Source: Limnochordia bacterium (lineage in GTDB: Bacteria > Bacillota > Limnochordia > Darwinibacteriales > DTU012). From it: a stretch of 60,738 bases of DNA. Both the position numbers and the translations under genes were made by a program. Below the pieces are notes generated by a model, which saw only the letters and a program-made list of their open reading frames with translations, searched no databases and was not told where the DNA came from. Each line of letters opens with the position of its first letter. The first letter of the stretch is position 1. Shown here one piece after another: positions 39,657 to 49,728 of this stretch. The stretch lies in contig SKJB01000023.1 of assembly GCA_007116145.1 (NCBI GenBank), positions 1 to 60,738 on the forward strand. Reading direction: 5' to 3'.

Positions 39657-41579
39657 CTACTCTAAGCCAATTACTGGTTCTTGCTTTTGATTCCGCACTC
39701 GATCCTTCTGCTTACCTTTACCATCTTCTTGAACTGCAGCTATTGTGTCACACGCTTCGCTCTCAGCTTTCTCTGGAAGTTCCTTTCCTTCCATAATTGC
39801 TTCAAACTGACTCTTATCTAAAGTCTCTCTGTCCTTAAGTGCAATCACGAGCGCATCTAAGCGATCGCGGTTGGTTGTGAGTATTTCCATTGCCTTTTGG
39901 TAGCAGCCCTCGACTAAGATCCGAACTTCACTGTCAATAGTAGCCGCCACTTCCTCACTGTAATTACGGTCACGGCTGATATCTCGACCTAAAAACACCA
40001 AATCTTCTCCACTTGGTCGACCAAAAGTTAACGGCCCTAATTTTTCATTCATTCCCCACTCCATTACCATCTTACGCGCAATCTTCGTAGAACGTTCCAA
40101 ATCATTTTGCGCACCTGTACTTGATTCGTTAAAGGCAATCGTTTCGGCGGCTTTGCCGCCTAATAAGTCCGTTAGATCATCAAGCAACTTTGATTTCGTC
40201 ATCACAAACGTTTCTTCAACTGGCAACATCATGGTATAGCCCCCTGCCATTCCGCGCCCGATAATACTTACTTTATGCACCGGATCGCCATCAGGGAGGT
40301 AATACGCCACCACCGCGTGACCAGCTTCGTGATAGGCAAACACTTCTTTATCCTTCTCAGATAATATTCGCTTTTTCTTTTCGGGACCCATAATAACTCG
40401 GTCAATCGCCTCTTCACACTCGAGCATTCCAATCTTACTCTTATTATTGCGAGCCGCTAAAATGGCTCCTTCATTGAGTAGGTTTTCCAGATCGGCTCCC
40501 GCGAATCCCGGAGTGCGTCGGGCTAATACATCTAAATCCACATCAACCAGGGGTTTATTGCGACTATGAATCTCCAAGATTGCTTTTCGTCCTGCTAAAT
40601 CAGGACGATCCACCACTACTTTTCGATCAAATCGTCCAGGTCTTAAAAGCGCTGGATCCAAAACATCAGAGCGATTTGTCGCTGCCATTATAATAATACC
40701 CGAATTGGTTTCAAATCCATCCATTTCAACTAATAATTGATTTAGAGTCTGTTCTCTTTCGTCATGACCTCCGCCAAGTCCAGCACCCCGTTGACGCCCT
40801 ACTGCATCTAATTCGTCGATAAAAATTAGACACGGTGCATTTTTCTTGGCATTCTCAAAAAGATCCCGCACCCGAGATGCTCCCACACCGACAAACATCT
40901 CCACAAACTCGGATCCACTAATACTAAAGAAAGGTACACCTGCTTCACCCGCAACTGCCCTAGCCAAAAGGGTTTTGCCTGTACCGGGAGGTCCAATCAA
41001 CAGCACTCCTTTAGGTATTTTTGCCCCTAAATCCGCATATTTCTTGGGTTGCTTAAGAAAATCAACAATCTCCACTAACTCTTGCTTGGCCTCGTCAACA
41101 CCAGCCACATCACCAAAGGAGATTTTCGGCTTATCTTCCGCGTGCAGTTTTGCCTTACTTTTCCCAAAGGACATGGCGCGATTACTACCGCCTTGCATCT
41201 GATTTAAGATAAACAACCAAATAGCGACAAAAATTACCAAGGTAATTATATTCGGCAACAGAGACATAAACCATGATGGAGCAGGTGGTGCTTCCGCTGT
41301 CACCTGAACATTTTTAGCGATGAGGAGATCACTTAATTCGGCCATTTTTCCAAACGGAACAGATGAAACAAAAGAGGCCCCATCCCGCAAAGTTCCTTCA
41401 ATACGCTGTTCACCTATCATGCGCACGGTTACAATATTATTGTCATTTAAATACCGAACAAGCTCAGAATACGATAATTCCCTCGCAGAGTCTCCCGTTG
41501 TATACAAACTACTTATTATTGACACAAAAATAATTGCTATTAGTAAATAAAGGCTAATCCCTCGTAAAAATTTATTCAA
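39657..41579 (-). CDS. ftsH: ATP-dependent zinc metalloprotease FtsH
   Basis: FtsH is a membrane AAA+ protease for membrane-protein quality control, and is needed for sporulation in Bacillus. The product is 640 residues from TTG 41579 (AAAGGAGGG 6 nt upstream). It has two membrane helices (~6-25 and ~108-128), Walker A GPPGTGKT (196-203), the SRH region, and the HEAGH zinc site (417-421). The C-terminus is a charged Lys/Gln-rich tail. The hprT gene usually found between tilS and ftsH is absent. Confidence 0.96.
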   Translation of the reverse strand: MNKFLRGISLYLLIAIIFVSIISSLYTTGDSARELSYSELVRYLNDNNIVTVRMIGEQRIEGTLRDGASFVSSVPFGKMAELSDLLIAKNVQVTAEAPPAPSWFMSLLPNIITLVIFVAIWLFILNQMQGGSNRAMSFGKSKAKLHAEDKPKISFGDVAGVDEAKQELVEIVDFLKQPKKYADLGAKIPKGVLLIGPPGTGKTLLARAVAGEAGVPFFSISGSEFVEMFVGVGASRVRDLFENAKKNAPCLIFIDELDAVGRQRGAGLGGGHDEREQTLNQLLVEMDGFETNSGIIIMAATNRSDVLDPALLRPGRFDRKVVVDRPDLAGRKAILEIHSRNKPLVDVDLDVLARRTPGFAGADLENLLNEGAILAARNNKSKIGMLECEEAIDRVIMGPEKKKRILSEKDKEVFAYHEAGHAVVAYYLPDGDPVHKVSIIGRGMAGGYTMMLPVEETFVMTKSKLLDDLTDLLGGKAAETIAFNESSTGAQNDLERSTKIARKMVMEWGMNEKLGPLTFGRPSGEDLVFLGRDISRDRNYSEEVAATIDSEVRILVEGCYQKAMEILTTNRDRLDALVIALKDRETLDKSQFEAIMEGKELPEKAESEACDTIAAVQEDGKGKQKDRVRNQKQEPVIGLE

Positions 41580-41639
41580 AATGTACCCTCCTTTCAAATC
41601 TACAACTACCATTAATACAGATTTTCCTACGTCACCTTA

Positions 41640-43028
41640 TTATAGCACAGGGTAGGAACCGTGACAATGTTTTACATGGGTAAGTACCAATCTTAATACG
41701 TGTGTTGTGTGCGCACCAACCCTACCTTTTTCACTGCGCCGTACCCCACATACCCACAAAACACTTTTATTATCGCATACCAATGGTAAATTGTCACGCA
41801 TATACTGTGGTATTTTTGCGTCTATTAGAAGATCCTTTACCTTTTTCATCCTGTTTTGCCCAAACACCTGGATCCGATCACCTGCGCTTCGCGGTCGAAT
41901 ATAAAGCGGAAAGCTGAGATCTTCAAGCGCAAAATCCTCTATATATGTGGCTGTCGGCTGCTGATCGTTAACTGCAAGAATCTGAGCATCAATCGTATAT
42001 TCACCCACCCTTGTACGGCCAGGTACATTTAAGACTTGCTCTTCCCAAATAACCTGCTTGGCTTGACCAAATATTATAACTTTCGTAGTTCCATTTACCA
42101 TTACTTGGGGTAGCGTCAACATAAAACTGGTATTTCTATCTATCATATCTCGAAGTGTCTCAACATGGTGAAAATTGAGTCCGAATTCAGACTTCCGATG
42201 CCTACTAAGGCATAACCGTAGTACTCTGCGCTGAAGAGCTAAAGACAGGCGCAGATACCCATGGCGATCCAAGAATAGTTGGTGCTCGTTTTGCCACGTA
42301 TGCCTTGCCACTAGCTTCTCGGTTTGGTTATGTAACTCTTCCTCATCAGCACGGGCAGTTTCAGCCATAGTACAAAGTTGTTTCGCCACTTCAGGATTAT
42401 ATTCTCGCTCTAAATAGGGTAGTAAATGTAATCGTATTTTATTTCTCTGATAAACATCCGTAAAATTGGACTGATCCTGACAATAGGGGATGTCATTTTC
42501 CAAACAATAGGAGAGAATATCAGATTTTGTTGCAAATAGAAGGGGGCGAATATAGTACCCGCGCACGGGGTGGATTCCAGACAAACCTCGAAGACCTGCA
42601 CCGCGTAAGATGCGCATCAACACTGTTTCGGCTTGATCATCACTATGGTGGGCTAAGGCCACTTTTGAATATCCATGCTCTGCCACACATTGCTCTAACA
42701 ACGAATAGCGTACGTTGCGTGCTCCACTTTGCTTGGACTCTCCCGTACGCTCTAGATAATCTATGACATTATACCGATAAATGTGACTCTTCATCTGCCA
42801 TTTTTTTGCCATTTTCTCCACAAACTCCGCTTCATCCTGCGCACATTCCCGAAACTCATGATTCAAGTGAAAAACACCTACGGGAAGTTTAGTTCTTGTG
42901 GCAAACAGATGTAACAAGGCCATAGAATCAGGTCCTCCACTAACGGCTACTATAACTCTATCTCCACCGAGCACCATCTGAAACTCTTTGACTGCATCAT
43001 CAAATTTATTTACTAACTTGCTAGACAC
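41640..43028 (-). CDS. tilS: tRNA(Ile)-lysidine synthetase
   Basis: TilS modifies C34 of tRNA-Ile(CAU) to lysidine so that it reads AUA. The N-terminal PP-loop SGGPDS lies near residues 30-35, and GARNVRYSLLEQ and ALAHHSDDQAETVLMRI follow. Two C-terminal domains complete a 462-residue protein. I choose GTG 43028 with GGGGGA 9 nt upstream, 4 nt after the spoIIE stop; an ATG at 43061 would overlap spoIIE. Confidence 0.94.
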   Translation of the reverse strand: MSSKLVNKFDDAVKEFQMVLGGDRVIVAVSGGPDSMALLHLFATRTKLPVGVFHLNHEFRECAQDEAEFVEKMAKKWQMKSHIYRYNVIDYLERTGESKQSGARNVRYSLLEQCVAEHGYSKVALAHHSDDQAETVLMRILRGAGLRGLSGIHPVRGYYIRPLLFATKSDILSYCLENDIPYCQDQSNFTDVYQRNKIRLHLLPYLEREYNPEVAKQLCTMAETARADEEELHNQTEKLVARHTWQNEHQLFLDRHGYLRLSLALQRRVLRLCLSRHRKSEFGLNFHHVETLRDMIDRNTSFMLTLPQVMVNGTTKVIIFGQAKQVIWEEQVLNVPGRTRVGEYTIDAQILAVNDQQPTATYIEDFALEDLSFPLYIRPRSAGDRIQVFGQNRMKKVKDLLIDAKIPQYMRDNLPLVCDNKSVLWVCGVRRSEKGRVGAHTTHVLRLVLTHVKHCHGSYPVL

Positions 43029-43032
43029 TGTA

Positions 43033-45123
43033 CTAATTCCCCCGGTAGGCATAGATTTCACGGTCTTCTCGAATTAATTTCGCTACTAATACCATTGCAT
43101 CATCTTGAACTTGTCCATCGGTAATATCTAAACTATTCGCTAATATGCTATTCGCGAGCTCTTCGCAACTCATATCGTCATCAAGCCTCCGTAAGAGGTT
43201 ACACATCCATTCATCCTTATGTGTGGTTGTGCGCTGCGCTTCAAGCACCCCGTCTGTGACCATTATCAAAAAGTCACCTTCCTTTAACAACCGTCTTTCA
43301 GGTTCTACATCCACATGTTGCAAAATCCCTACAGGTAGCGAATGATTCCATATAACATCCACCTCACAACCACGCTTGATAAAACTTGGAGCTCCCCCAA
43401 TTTTGACAAACTCTAATTGACCAGTTTGTAAGTCGGAGACCACTAGATCAATGGTAACAAACGACTCCTCGCGATTACGTGCTAGTAACGTTTGGTTAAT
43501 GATCTTGACCGCTAACTCCCGTTCATAACCCATAAGAATCATTTTCTCTAATAAGCGAATAGTAGCTAAACTCTCAGCAGCTGCCCGTTCACCAATACCC
43601 ATCCCATCACTTAATAGTAGTCCCATCTTGCCCGCAGCTAACGCAAATACAGAATTACTATCGCCAGAGATAGCTCCTTGGGCCACTTTAGCAGATTTAA
43701 TCTCCAAACGATACCGAACCTTAGGCCGTATCACAAACCGGCATTCGCCGTTATGCAAACAGCCCCGTTCCATAACTTGATACGGATTGCCTAGCAAATG
43801 AGCACATGCCTTGGCCACATCTTGGCACCAACCCTCTCCACAAACCGTCTGGCGTCCGCCAAAAACTTCGCATCCGTCCAAACCACGTGTTACGGTAAGA
43901 TTTTTCAAGTCAAGACAATCAATGCGTTGCAAAAGCTTTTCTTCAATCACTTCCACAAACTGCTCCGGGCTTTCTAATTCAGTACCCAAATCCTTAATAA
44001 TTCGCGAGAACTCTTCTAACTGTTGGGATAAGAAACTACAATCTTCTAGGGTTGCTGCTAATTCAGCAAAAATCTGGGAAAACTGTTCAATTCGGTTCTC
44101 TAATTGCGCCTGCATCCGTTTACCTCTGTTAGCTTCTCGTTCTGTATATCTATCAGTACCTGGAATGATTCGTTCTAATTGCCTTTGGTAATGAGCTGGT
44201 GTCAAAAAAACAAGAGTATTGGCTATTGACAGGGTCGCTATCAGGTTAACAGTTGACCCTTGTACCGGCAAACCACACACGAGTAGACATGCTAAGAACC
44301 CGCCGATCCATAATCCACCTGGCAATTTATGTAACAACCCGCCACTCACCCCGACCAAAACAAGTATCACGCCGATTTCTATCGGCAATTGCAAGAGCAA
44401 ACAGATCACTAACAAGACAGGTCCTATCATTGAAGCTAAGTAAAAATCGCCAAGGCGAACAGCTAGTTGCATCAAGTAAAACATAATCAGCATCCGAATA
44501 GAAAAACCTGCAATAACGAGATCAACGCCCATTAGAACCCCTACTAAGAGCAGACTTAGGTGTAACTCAAGGTGTGCTAAATTATGCGACCTATCTCGTG
44601 CTAAGATCGAACGAAGCACACCATAACCAATGACTGCTAAACCAATCTCCGCAATTGTTATGATCCAAGTAATGGCCATTGGTTGATAGAGTAAACCAAG
44701 GGGTATCTTTATCAAAAAGAAACCGAGAATTATCGAAATTATCCATAGTTTATCCGTGTACGCTTTTCCACCGAATCCTATAAACCATATTATAACGCTA
44801 ATTAGATAATAGGGCAATACCGCTATACCAGAACTCATTAAAGAAGCCAGTCCTATCATTACACCGATAAACGACCAGATGGATATCTCCTGGGATTGCT
44901 GACGACTAGCCGCAATATATGCCACACCAAATGGTAGAAGGCTCTCTAGCAACAGTGTTCGGGCTAAAAGAAAGCCAATTATCAAAGGGAACCATTGTAC
45001 CGAAATGCAAGATAACTTCTTACTCACAGCCCTGTGTTTTCGTCTATTCACTGACAAAGGCACCACACGGTAGGTCGGTGCACTTACGGGTTCTGTTCGC
45101 TCCATGTTAGTATCATCCCCCAT
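43033..45123 (-). CDS. spoIIE: Stage II sporulation protein E (PP2C-type phosphatase)
   Basis: SpoIIE dephosphorylates SpoIIAA to activate sigma-F in the forespore and interacts with FtsZ at the polar septum. The 696-residue product has about ten N-terminal membrane helices (~45-310), a central regulatory region (~320-450), and a C-terminal PP2C domain with LLSDGMGIGERA and MVTDGVLEA. It is shorter than the ~827-residue Bacillus protein, mainly in the middle. The start may be ATG 45123 (AGGTGAG 8 nt upstream) or 45105 (GGGGGA). Confidence 0.95.
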   Translation of the reverse strand: MGDDTNMERTEPVSAPTYRVVPLSVNRRKHRAVSKKLSCISVQWFPLIIGFLLARTLLLESLLPFGVAYIAASRQQSQEISIWSFIGVMIGLASLMSSGIAVLPYYLISVIIWFIGFGGKAYTDKLWIISIILGFFLIKIPLGLLYQPMAITWIITIAEIGLAVIGYGVLRSILARDRSHNLAHLELHLSLLLVGVLMGVDLVIAGFSIRMLIMFYLMQLAVRLGDFYLASMIGPVLLVICLLLQLPIEIGVILVLVGVSGGLLHKLPGGLWIGGFLACLLVCGLPVQGSTVNLIATLSIANTLVFLTPAHYQRQLERIIPGTDRYTEREANRGKRMQAQLENRIEQFSQIFAELAATLEDCSFLSQQLEEFSRIIKDLGTELESPEQFVEVIEEKLLQRIDCLDLKNLTVTRGLDGCEVFGGRQTVCGEGWCQDVAKACAHLLGNPYQVMERGCLHNGECRFVIRPKVRYRLEIKSAKVAQGAISGDSNSVFALAAGKMGLLLSDGMGIGERAAAESLATIRLLEKMILMGYERELAVKIINQTLLARNREESFVTIDLVVSDLQTGQLEFVKIGGAPSFIKRGCEVDVIWNHSLPVGILQHVDVEPERRLLKEGDFLIMVTDGVLEAQRTTTHKDEWMCNLLRRLDDDMSCEELANSILANSLDITDGQVQDDAMVLVAKLIREDREIYAYRGN

Positions 45124-45148
45124 TGCATGATCTCACCTACTCATTTCT

Positions 45149-45178
45149 ATCATACCTATGGGGTGTTTTCTTGTCGAA
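45149..45178 (-). promoter_or_regulatory. Spo0A-controlled promoter of spoIIE
   Basis: On the minus strand TTCGACA lies 17 bp upstream of TATGAT. TTCGACA is both a degenerate -35 (TCGACA) and a perfect reversed Spo0A box (TGTCGAA on the plus strand, 45172-45178). A second perfect TGTCGAA lies at 45213-45219 on the minus strand, about 35 bp upstream. This matches the known Spo0A control of spoIIE in Bacillus. Confidence 0.75.
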
Positions 45179-45212
45179 TTATTTAGAAGAAAAATCTAAT
45201 GTTCTGATAAAT

Positions 45213-45219
45213 TTCGACA
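45213..45219 (-). promoter_or_regulatory. Upstream Spo0A box
   Basis: A perfect TGTCGAA heptamer lies on the minus strand, within the spoIIE upstream region and next to the tRNA terminator T run. Together with the box overlapping the -35 it forms a two-site array. Confidence 0.65.
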
Positions 45220-45221
45220 AA

Positions 45222-45250
45222 TAAAAAGAAAACCCTCAGCTATGAGAGTT
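45222..45250 (-). terminator. Terminator of tRNA-Met
   Basis: An 8-bp stem (45231-45238 with 45243-45250, one G-U) and 4-nt loop are followed on the minus strand by TTTTCTTTTT. Confidence 0.85.
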
Positions 45251-45261
45251 TTATCGTTTTT

Positions 45262-45338
45262 TGGTAGCGGCGGCTGGATTTGAACCAGCGACACTACGGG
45301 TATGAACCGTATGCTCTAACCACCTGAGCTACGCCGCC
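45262..45338 (-). tRNA. tRNA-Met (CAT), elongator type
   Basis: A 77-nt tRNA has acceptor stem GGCGGCG/CGCCGCT, anticodon loop TTCATAC and encoded CCA. It lacks the initiator features (position 1-72 is G-U, and the anticodon stem is TACGG/CCGTA). A tRNA-Ile(CAT) cannot be fully excluded, but the sequence resembles elongator Met. Confidence 0.92.
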
Positions 45339-45350
45339 AAGACAACATTC

Positions 45351-45380
45351 ATTATACACAAAAACGACCCAGCAAGTCAA
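45351..45380 (-). promoter_or_regulatory. Sigma-A promoter of tRNA-Met
   Basis: On the minus strand TTGACT and TATAAT are separated by 18 bp, ending 12 nt before the tRNA. Confidence 0.8.
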
Positions 45381-45389
45381 GCCCAAATT

Positions 45390-45429
45390 TAAAAAAATAA
45401 ACACACGCCCTCGTTAAAACTAGGACGTG
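45390..45429 (-). terminator. Terminator of the pyrophosphatase gene
   Basis: An 8-bp stem (45404-45411 with 45422-45429, one G-U) is followed on the minus strand by TGTTTATTTTTTT. It ends the hppA transcript upstream of the tRNA promoter. Confidence 0.8.
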
Positions 45430-45450
45430 CGCAGATACACTGATTTATTG

Positions 45451-47562
45451 CTAAAATAATGCATTTTGCACAATGAACGAAGCAAACACCAAAGATACCA
45501 TAGAGATTAGCTTAATTAGAATATCTAAAGAAGGACCGCATGTATCCTTAAAGGGATCTCCGACTGTGTCACCTGTAACAGCAGCTTTGTGAGCATCTGA
45601 ACCCTTTCCACCCAAATTACCTTCTTCAATATACTTCTTGGCGTTATCCCACGATCCGCCTGCATTTGCCATCATAACAGCTAAGGTAAAGCCAGAAAGT
45701 AATGAACCAGTTAATAGTCCCATAACTCCCTCAACGCCAAGGAGCAGACCAATTACAATCGGGCTACAGATAGCTACGGCTGCAGGAGCAACCATCTCTT
45801 TGAGGGCAGCCTTTGCACAGATATCCACACACTGCGCATAATCTGCTTTTGCTCCTGTTTTACCTTCTAGCAAGCCAGCAATTTCTCTAAATTGACGGCG
45901 TACTTCCATCACCACAGATTGGGCTGTCCGACCCACAGCATTCATCGTTAACGAACTAAAGAGAAACGGCAACATAGCTCCGATCATTAACCCCCCAAGT
46001 ACCTTTGGATTAATAATCGATAAATCTAATACTAGAGGGATTCCTAGATCGTCGGCAATAAGAAATACTTGTTCCCGATACGCAGCAATTAAAGCAAGAG
46101 CGGTGAATGCAGCCGAACCAATACAGAAACCTTTACCTGTTGCAGCCGTGGTATTGCCTAAAGAATCTAAAGCATCTGTTCTTTGGCGTACTTCAGGGCT
46201 TTGGTGAGACATTTCAGCGATCCCACCGGCATTGTCTGCAATAGGGCCGTATGCATCAGTCGCAAGCGTAATTCCTAGGGTACTAAGCATGCCAACTGCG
46301 GCTAAACCTACCCCGTATAAGCCAAGATTAAAGCTCGTTAAGCCTCCTGTTACAAAGAAAGCAGCTAAAATCGCAACAACAATAATGATCGTAAATGGTG
46401 CAATCGAATACATCCCGACAGCTAGACCTTGGATAATTGTGGTAGCATGCCCAGTAAGAGCACTGTTTGCCACATCCTTTGTTGCCTTATACTGACTCGA
46501 TGTGTAATACTCAGTGGAAAACCCGATACCGATACCCGCAATCAAACCAAAAAGCACAGCGAAGTACATGCCAAAATTCTCCCACCCAAGCAAACTAACA
46601 ATAACGATCCAGGAAACAATGGCAATGATTCCTCCTGCAACCAGAACACCACGGCGTAGGGCTTTTAGTAATTCGCCCTGATCGGCTTTCTCCCCTGTAC
46701 GCACAAAACCCATACCAATGATTGAGGCTATCACTCCGACCGCCGCCATGGTTAATGGTACTAATACCCCCCGAGCGCCAAATCCAGCTGCCACAGCAAG
46801 AGCACAAGTCGCAACAATCGATCCCACATAGGACTCATATAAATCTGCGCCCAGACCTGCAATATCACCAACGTTATCGCCGACATTATCCGCAATTACG
46901 GCTGGATTACGTGGATCATCTTCTGGAATACCTGCTTCAACTTTACCCACTAAGTCAGCACCAACATCGGCCCCTTTGGTGTAAATACCACCACCAACGC
47001 GAGCAAACAGCGCCATCGCACTTGCGCCCATACCAAAATTTAACATCGTCGAAGTAATAATTTGGATTCTGGCAACCTCCGCTAAATCACGGTAAACCCA
47101 ATCCAAAAGAAAATACCATATACTAAGATCAAGCAAACCTAATCCCACCACAGTCAATCCCATTACAGACCCACCAGCAAAAGCTACGCGTAGGGCTGCG
47201 TTTAAACTAGTTCGCGCTTCATTCGTTGTGCGTGCACTAGTGTGAGTGGCCATCGTCATTCCAATGAATCCAGCTAGAGCTGAAAACGCTCCCCCTGATA
47301 TAAAGGCCCAAGGAACAAAAACATTAATATAACCTAAAAAAACTAGAATATATAACAAAACAAACATGGATACAAAAAAAATAGCAACCGCTTGATACTG
47401 ACGGCGCAAGTATGCTCTTGCCCCTTCGCGGATAGCTGCAGCAATGGACTTCATAACGTCCGTTCCTTCACTGCTTCGTTTTACCACTATCGTAAGATAG
47501 GCTGCATAAAATAACGCAATAAGCGAACCGATGGGTGCCAAATAAATTAATGAACTTGTCAT
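45451..47562 (-). CDS. hppA: Membrane-bound ion-translocating pyrophosphatase
   Basis: This 703-residue, ~16-helix enzyme couples pyrophosphate hydrolysis to H+ or Na+ pumping. Substrate-binding motifs are intact: [33 protein letters not shown] and [11 protein letters not shown]. In [10 protein letters not shown] an Ala occupies the position that is Lys in K+-independent enzymes, which suggests the K+-dependent class. Whether it pumps H+ or Na+ is not decided here. The start is ATG 47562 with AAAGGAAG 10 nt upstream; an unusual leader precedes it. Confidence 0.95.
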   Translation of the reverse strand: MTSSLIYLAPIGSLIALFYAAYLTIVVKRSSEGTDVMKSIAAAIREGARAYLRRQYQAVAIFFVSMFVLLYILVFLGYINVFVPWAFISGGAFSALAGFIGMTMATHTSARTTNEARTSLNAALRVAFAGGSVMGLTVVGLGLLDLSIWYFLLDWVYRDLAEVARIQIITSTMLNFGMGASAMALFARVGGGIYTKGADVGADLVGKVEAGIPEDDPRNPAVIADNVGDNVGDIAGLGADLYESYVGSIVATCALAVAAGFGARGVLVPLTMAAVGVIASIIGMGFVRTGEKADQGELLKALRRGVLVAGGIIAIVSWIVIVSLLGWENFGMYFAVLFGLIAGIGIGFSTEYYTSSQYKATKDVANSALTGHATTIIQGLAVGMYSIAPFTIIIVVAILAAFFVTGGLTSFNLGLYGVGLAAVGMLSTLGITLATDAYGPIADNAGGIAEMSHQSPEVRQRTDALDSLGNTTAATGKGFCIGSAAFTALALIAAYREQVFLIADDLGIPLVLDLSIINPKVLGGLMIGAMLPFLFSSLTMNAVGRTAQSVVMEVRRQFREIAGLLEGKTGAKADYAQCVDICAKAALKEMVAPAAVAICSPIVIGLLLGVEGVMGLLTGSLLSGFTLAVMMANAGGSWDNAKKYIEEGNLGGKGSDAHKAAVTGDTVGDPFKDTCGPSLDILIKLISMVSLVFASFIVQNALF

Positions 47563-47606
47563 GTAAAAGACGCTTCCTTTCTGATTTACCTTAAAATCTT
47601 TCCTAT

Positions 47607-47633
47607 TTACCTTGAACTAAATAAACACTGCAT
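47607..47633 (-). CDS. Possible 8-residue leader peptide of hppA
   Basis: An 8-codon ORF (MQCLFSSR) starts at ATG 47633 with a near-perfect AAAGGAGGTC Shine-Dalgarno, stronger than the one of hppA. The ribosome-binding site and start codon lie in the loop of a perfect 9-bp inverted repeat, GAACTAAAT/ATTTAGTTC (47652-47660 with 47614-47622). The 3' arm overlaps the end of the ORF, so a translating ribosome would open the stem. The remaining ~45 nt to hppA contain two AAGGTAAAT repeats. Confidence 0.35.
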   Translation of the reverse strand: MQCLFSSR

Positions 47634-47787
47634 AAGACCTCCTTTACAAGAATTTAGTTCTAGTCAATATGTAAAACCCTCTTAACACTTTTCCTAATTC
47701 TAGGCTTTCCTCATAATTCCTGCAACAAAAATTAATTTTATTTTAACATGCATTTGGTATTTGTTAGCCTATCAGTTTACGTTCTAC

Positions 47788-47816
47788 TTGTCCTCGCAAA
47801 ATATCTATAGTATTAT
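47788..47816 (+). promoter_or_regulatory. Likely sigma-A promoter of aroC
   Basis: TTGTCC and TATTAT are separated by 17 bp, about 34 nt upstream of the aroC start codon. Initiation near 47823 rules out the earlier ATG at that position as a start. Confidence 0.6.
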
Positions 47817-47849
47817 TAGTAGATGGATTCATTGATAAGGAGGCAAATT

Positions 47850-48956
47850 ATGTCAGGTTCTAGCTTTGGTAAAAACTTTACTATAACGACTTGGGGCGAA
47901 TCCCATGGCCCCGCACTCGGCGCTGTTATTGATGGGTGTCCCGCAGGGATTCCGCTTACTCCTGAAGATATTCAACAGGATTTAGACCGGCGCAAACCAG
48001 GTCTTTCACCGTATTCCACCCCGCGCAAAGAAAACGATCGCGTTGAAATCCTCTCGGGAGTTTTTGAAGGACATACCACAGGCACACCGATTTCTCTGAT
48101 TATCTATAACACAAACCAGCGACCGTATGATTATTCAGAAATTGCCAAATGCTATCGTCCAGGCCATGCCGATTATACTTACAACCAAAAGTATGGGACG
48201 CGAGATTATCGTGGCGGCGGACGATCCTCAGGCAGAGAAACAGCCGCTAGAGTAGGAGCCGGTGCCATAGCGCGAAAACTACTAGCAGAATTTGGCGTTG
48301 ACATCATGGCCTACACCCACTCGATTGGGACTATCCAGATTGCTCCAAACCGCTTTAACCGTGAGCAGATCGTAAAGAATGTCGTTGCCATGCCTGATAT
48401 TGAGGCTGCTAAGCTCGCCACGAACTATTTAGAACAGTGTAAAGCGCAGGAAGACTCCGCTGGAGGCACCATTGAATGTGTGGTCACCGGACTCCCTGCC
48501 GGCCTTGGCGAGCCTGTTTTTGAGAAACTGGATGCAATGCTGGGAAAAGCATTATTCTCGATTGGGGCCGTTAAGGCCGTAGAAATTGGAAGTGGCATAG
48601 CAGCAACTACAATGACTGGCTGGGAGCACAATGACTTCTACTATCTCGATGCGCAAAACTCCATAAACAAAGAAACAAATCACAGCGGCGGAATTCTTGG
48701 TGGAATTAGTGATGGATTTCCAGTTAAACTAAGAGCTCATTTTAAACCGACGCCTAGCATCCATCGCCTCCAACGTACCATCAAGGACGATACAGAGAAT
48801 ATCGATCTCCAAGTCGAAGGACGTCATGATCCAATTATCGTCCCCCGAGCAGTCATCGTCGTTGAAGCGATGGTTGCACTAACCCTAGCAGACAACCTGT
48901 TACAGAGTGCATTATCCAACATCGAATCACTGAAACGAGCGCTGCATAAATCTTAG
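47850..48956 (+). CDS. aroC: Chorismate synthase
   Basis: AroC converts 5-enolpyruvylshikimate-3-phosphate to chorismate with reduced FMN. The 368-residue product shows SFGKNFTITTWGESHGPALG, RPGHADYTYNQKYGTRDYRGGGRSSGRETAARV and GRHDPIIVPRAV. The start is ATG 47850 with AAGGAGG 6 nt upstream. It stands alone between a promoter and a terminator, without other shikimate genes. Confidence 0.97.
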   Translation: MSGSSFGKNFTITTWGESHGPALGAVIDGCPAGIPLTPEDIQQDLDRRKPGLSPYSTPRKENDRVEILSGVFEGHTTGTPISLIIYNTNQRPYDYSEIAKCYRPGHADYTYNQKYGTRDYRGGGRSSGRETAARVGAGAIARKLLAEFGVDIMAYTHSIGTIQIAPNRFNREQIVKNVVAMPDIEAAKLATNYLEQCKAQEDSAGGTIECVVTGLPAGLGEPVFEKLDAMLGKALFSIGAVKAVEIGSGIAATTMTGWEHNDFYYLDAQNSINKETNHSGGILGGISDGFPVKLRAHFKPTPSIHRLQRTIKDDTENIDLQVEGRHDPIIVPRAVIVVEAMVALTLADNLLQSALSNIESLKRALHKS

Positions 48957-48960
48957 AAGC

Positions 48961-48995
48961 CATAAAAAAAAACACCCAATGGTGTTTTTTTTATG
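48961..48995. terminator. Bidirectional terminator after aroC
   Basis: The hairpin CACC/GGTG with loop CAAT is extended by A9 and T8 runs and flanking CATA/TATG. It works on both strands and overlaps the stop codon of the convergent phosphoesterase gene. Confidence 0.88.
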
Positions 48996-49728
48996 CCTGC
49001 ATCCCTCTGTACCGCCCTGTGCGCAACTCTTGAACGTATTCTGTCAGATTAGGCATCTCCGCCTTGATCGCTATTTGTATAGCTTCCTCAATATCATAAG
49101 GTACTCGCACTGTTTGTAATGAAAAACTGGCAGGAGTCGAACTTTGATAATTGCCCTCTAAGATGACATAGGAAGCAAGCGTCATATCAAGAGGGTTACC
49201 GACACTTCCTGCATTAAAGAGTACTTTACTAGCGAAATGTGCAACATAACTCGTATGAATATCTCCATAACCAATAATATCCGCATCTGCTTCAAACATA
49301 GTCGCTCGTCCAAGGGGGTTCCTAAACATTTCCATACGCTCTGCATCACTGGCATCAAGTCGAACGCGGTGGAACACTCCGCGGCTCGAAGCGTGGAACA
49401 ATCGGACTCGTCGGCCACTTAGCCAAAACTCCTGATGATAGCCTAAACCCCTCAAATAACGCATGCGCTCTGGACCAATTCTTTGTACGTGCCAACACTC
49501 TTGATCATGCCGATTGGGATCCAAGATACCAACCTCCCAATTACCCACAACACAAGCAACGCATAACTCTCTGATCAGATCGATTGCTTGTGCTGGTTGC
49601 GGCCCTTTGCCCACAATATCACCTAAACAAAATACCTGCTCAATGCCGCGTCTATTAATATCTGCTAGTACCCGTTCTAAGGCCGGTATATTACCGTGTA
49701 CATCAGAAATAATTGCAATTTTGTCCAT
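48991..49728 (-). CDS. Calcineurin-like metallophosphoesterase
   Basis: The 245-residue product belongs to the YfcE/MJ0936-like branch of metallophosphoesterases. Metal-site motifs are DVHGN (residues 9-13) and GDIVG; a GNWE motif stands where GNHD is usual, and GYGDIHTSY replaces the common GHTH. The Asn of GNHD is kept but its His is Trp, and the first His of GHTH is Asp-adjacent, so substrate range or metal binding may differ. It is convergent with aroC and divergent from the MFS gene. Substrate unknown. Confidence 0.82.
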   Translation of the reverse strand: MDKIAIISDVHGNIPALERVLADINRRGIEQVFCLGDIVGKGPQPAQAIDLIRELCVACVVGNWEVGILDPNRHDQECWHVQRIGPERMRYLRGLGYHQEFWLSGRRVRLFHASSRGVFHRVRLDASDAERMEMFRNPLGRATMFEADADIIGYGDIHTSYVAHFASKVLFNAGSVGNPLDMTLASYVILEGNYQSSTPASFSLQTVRVPYDIEEAIQIAIKAEMPNLTEYVQELRTGRYRGMQA

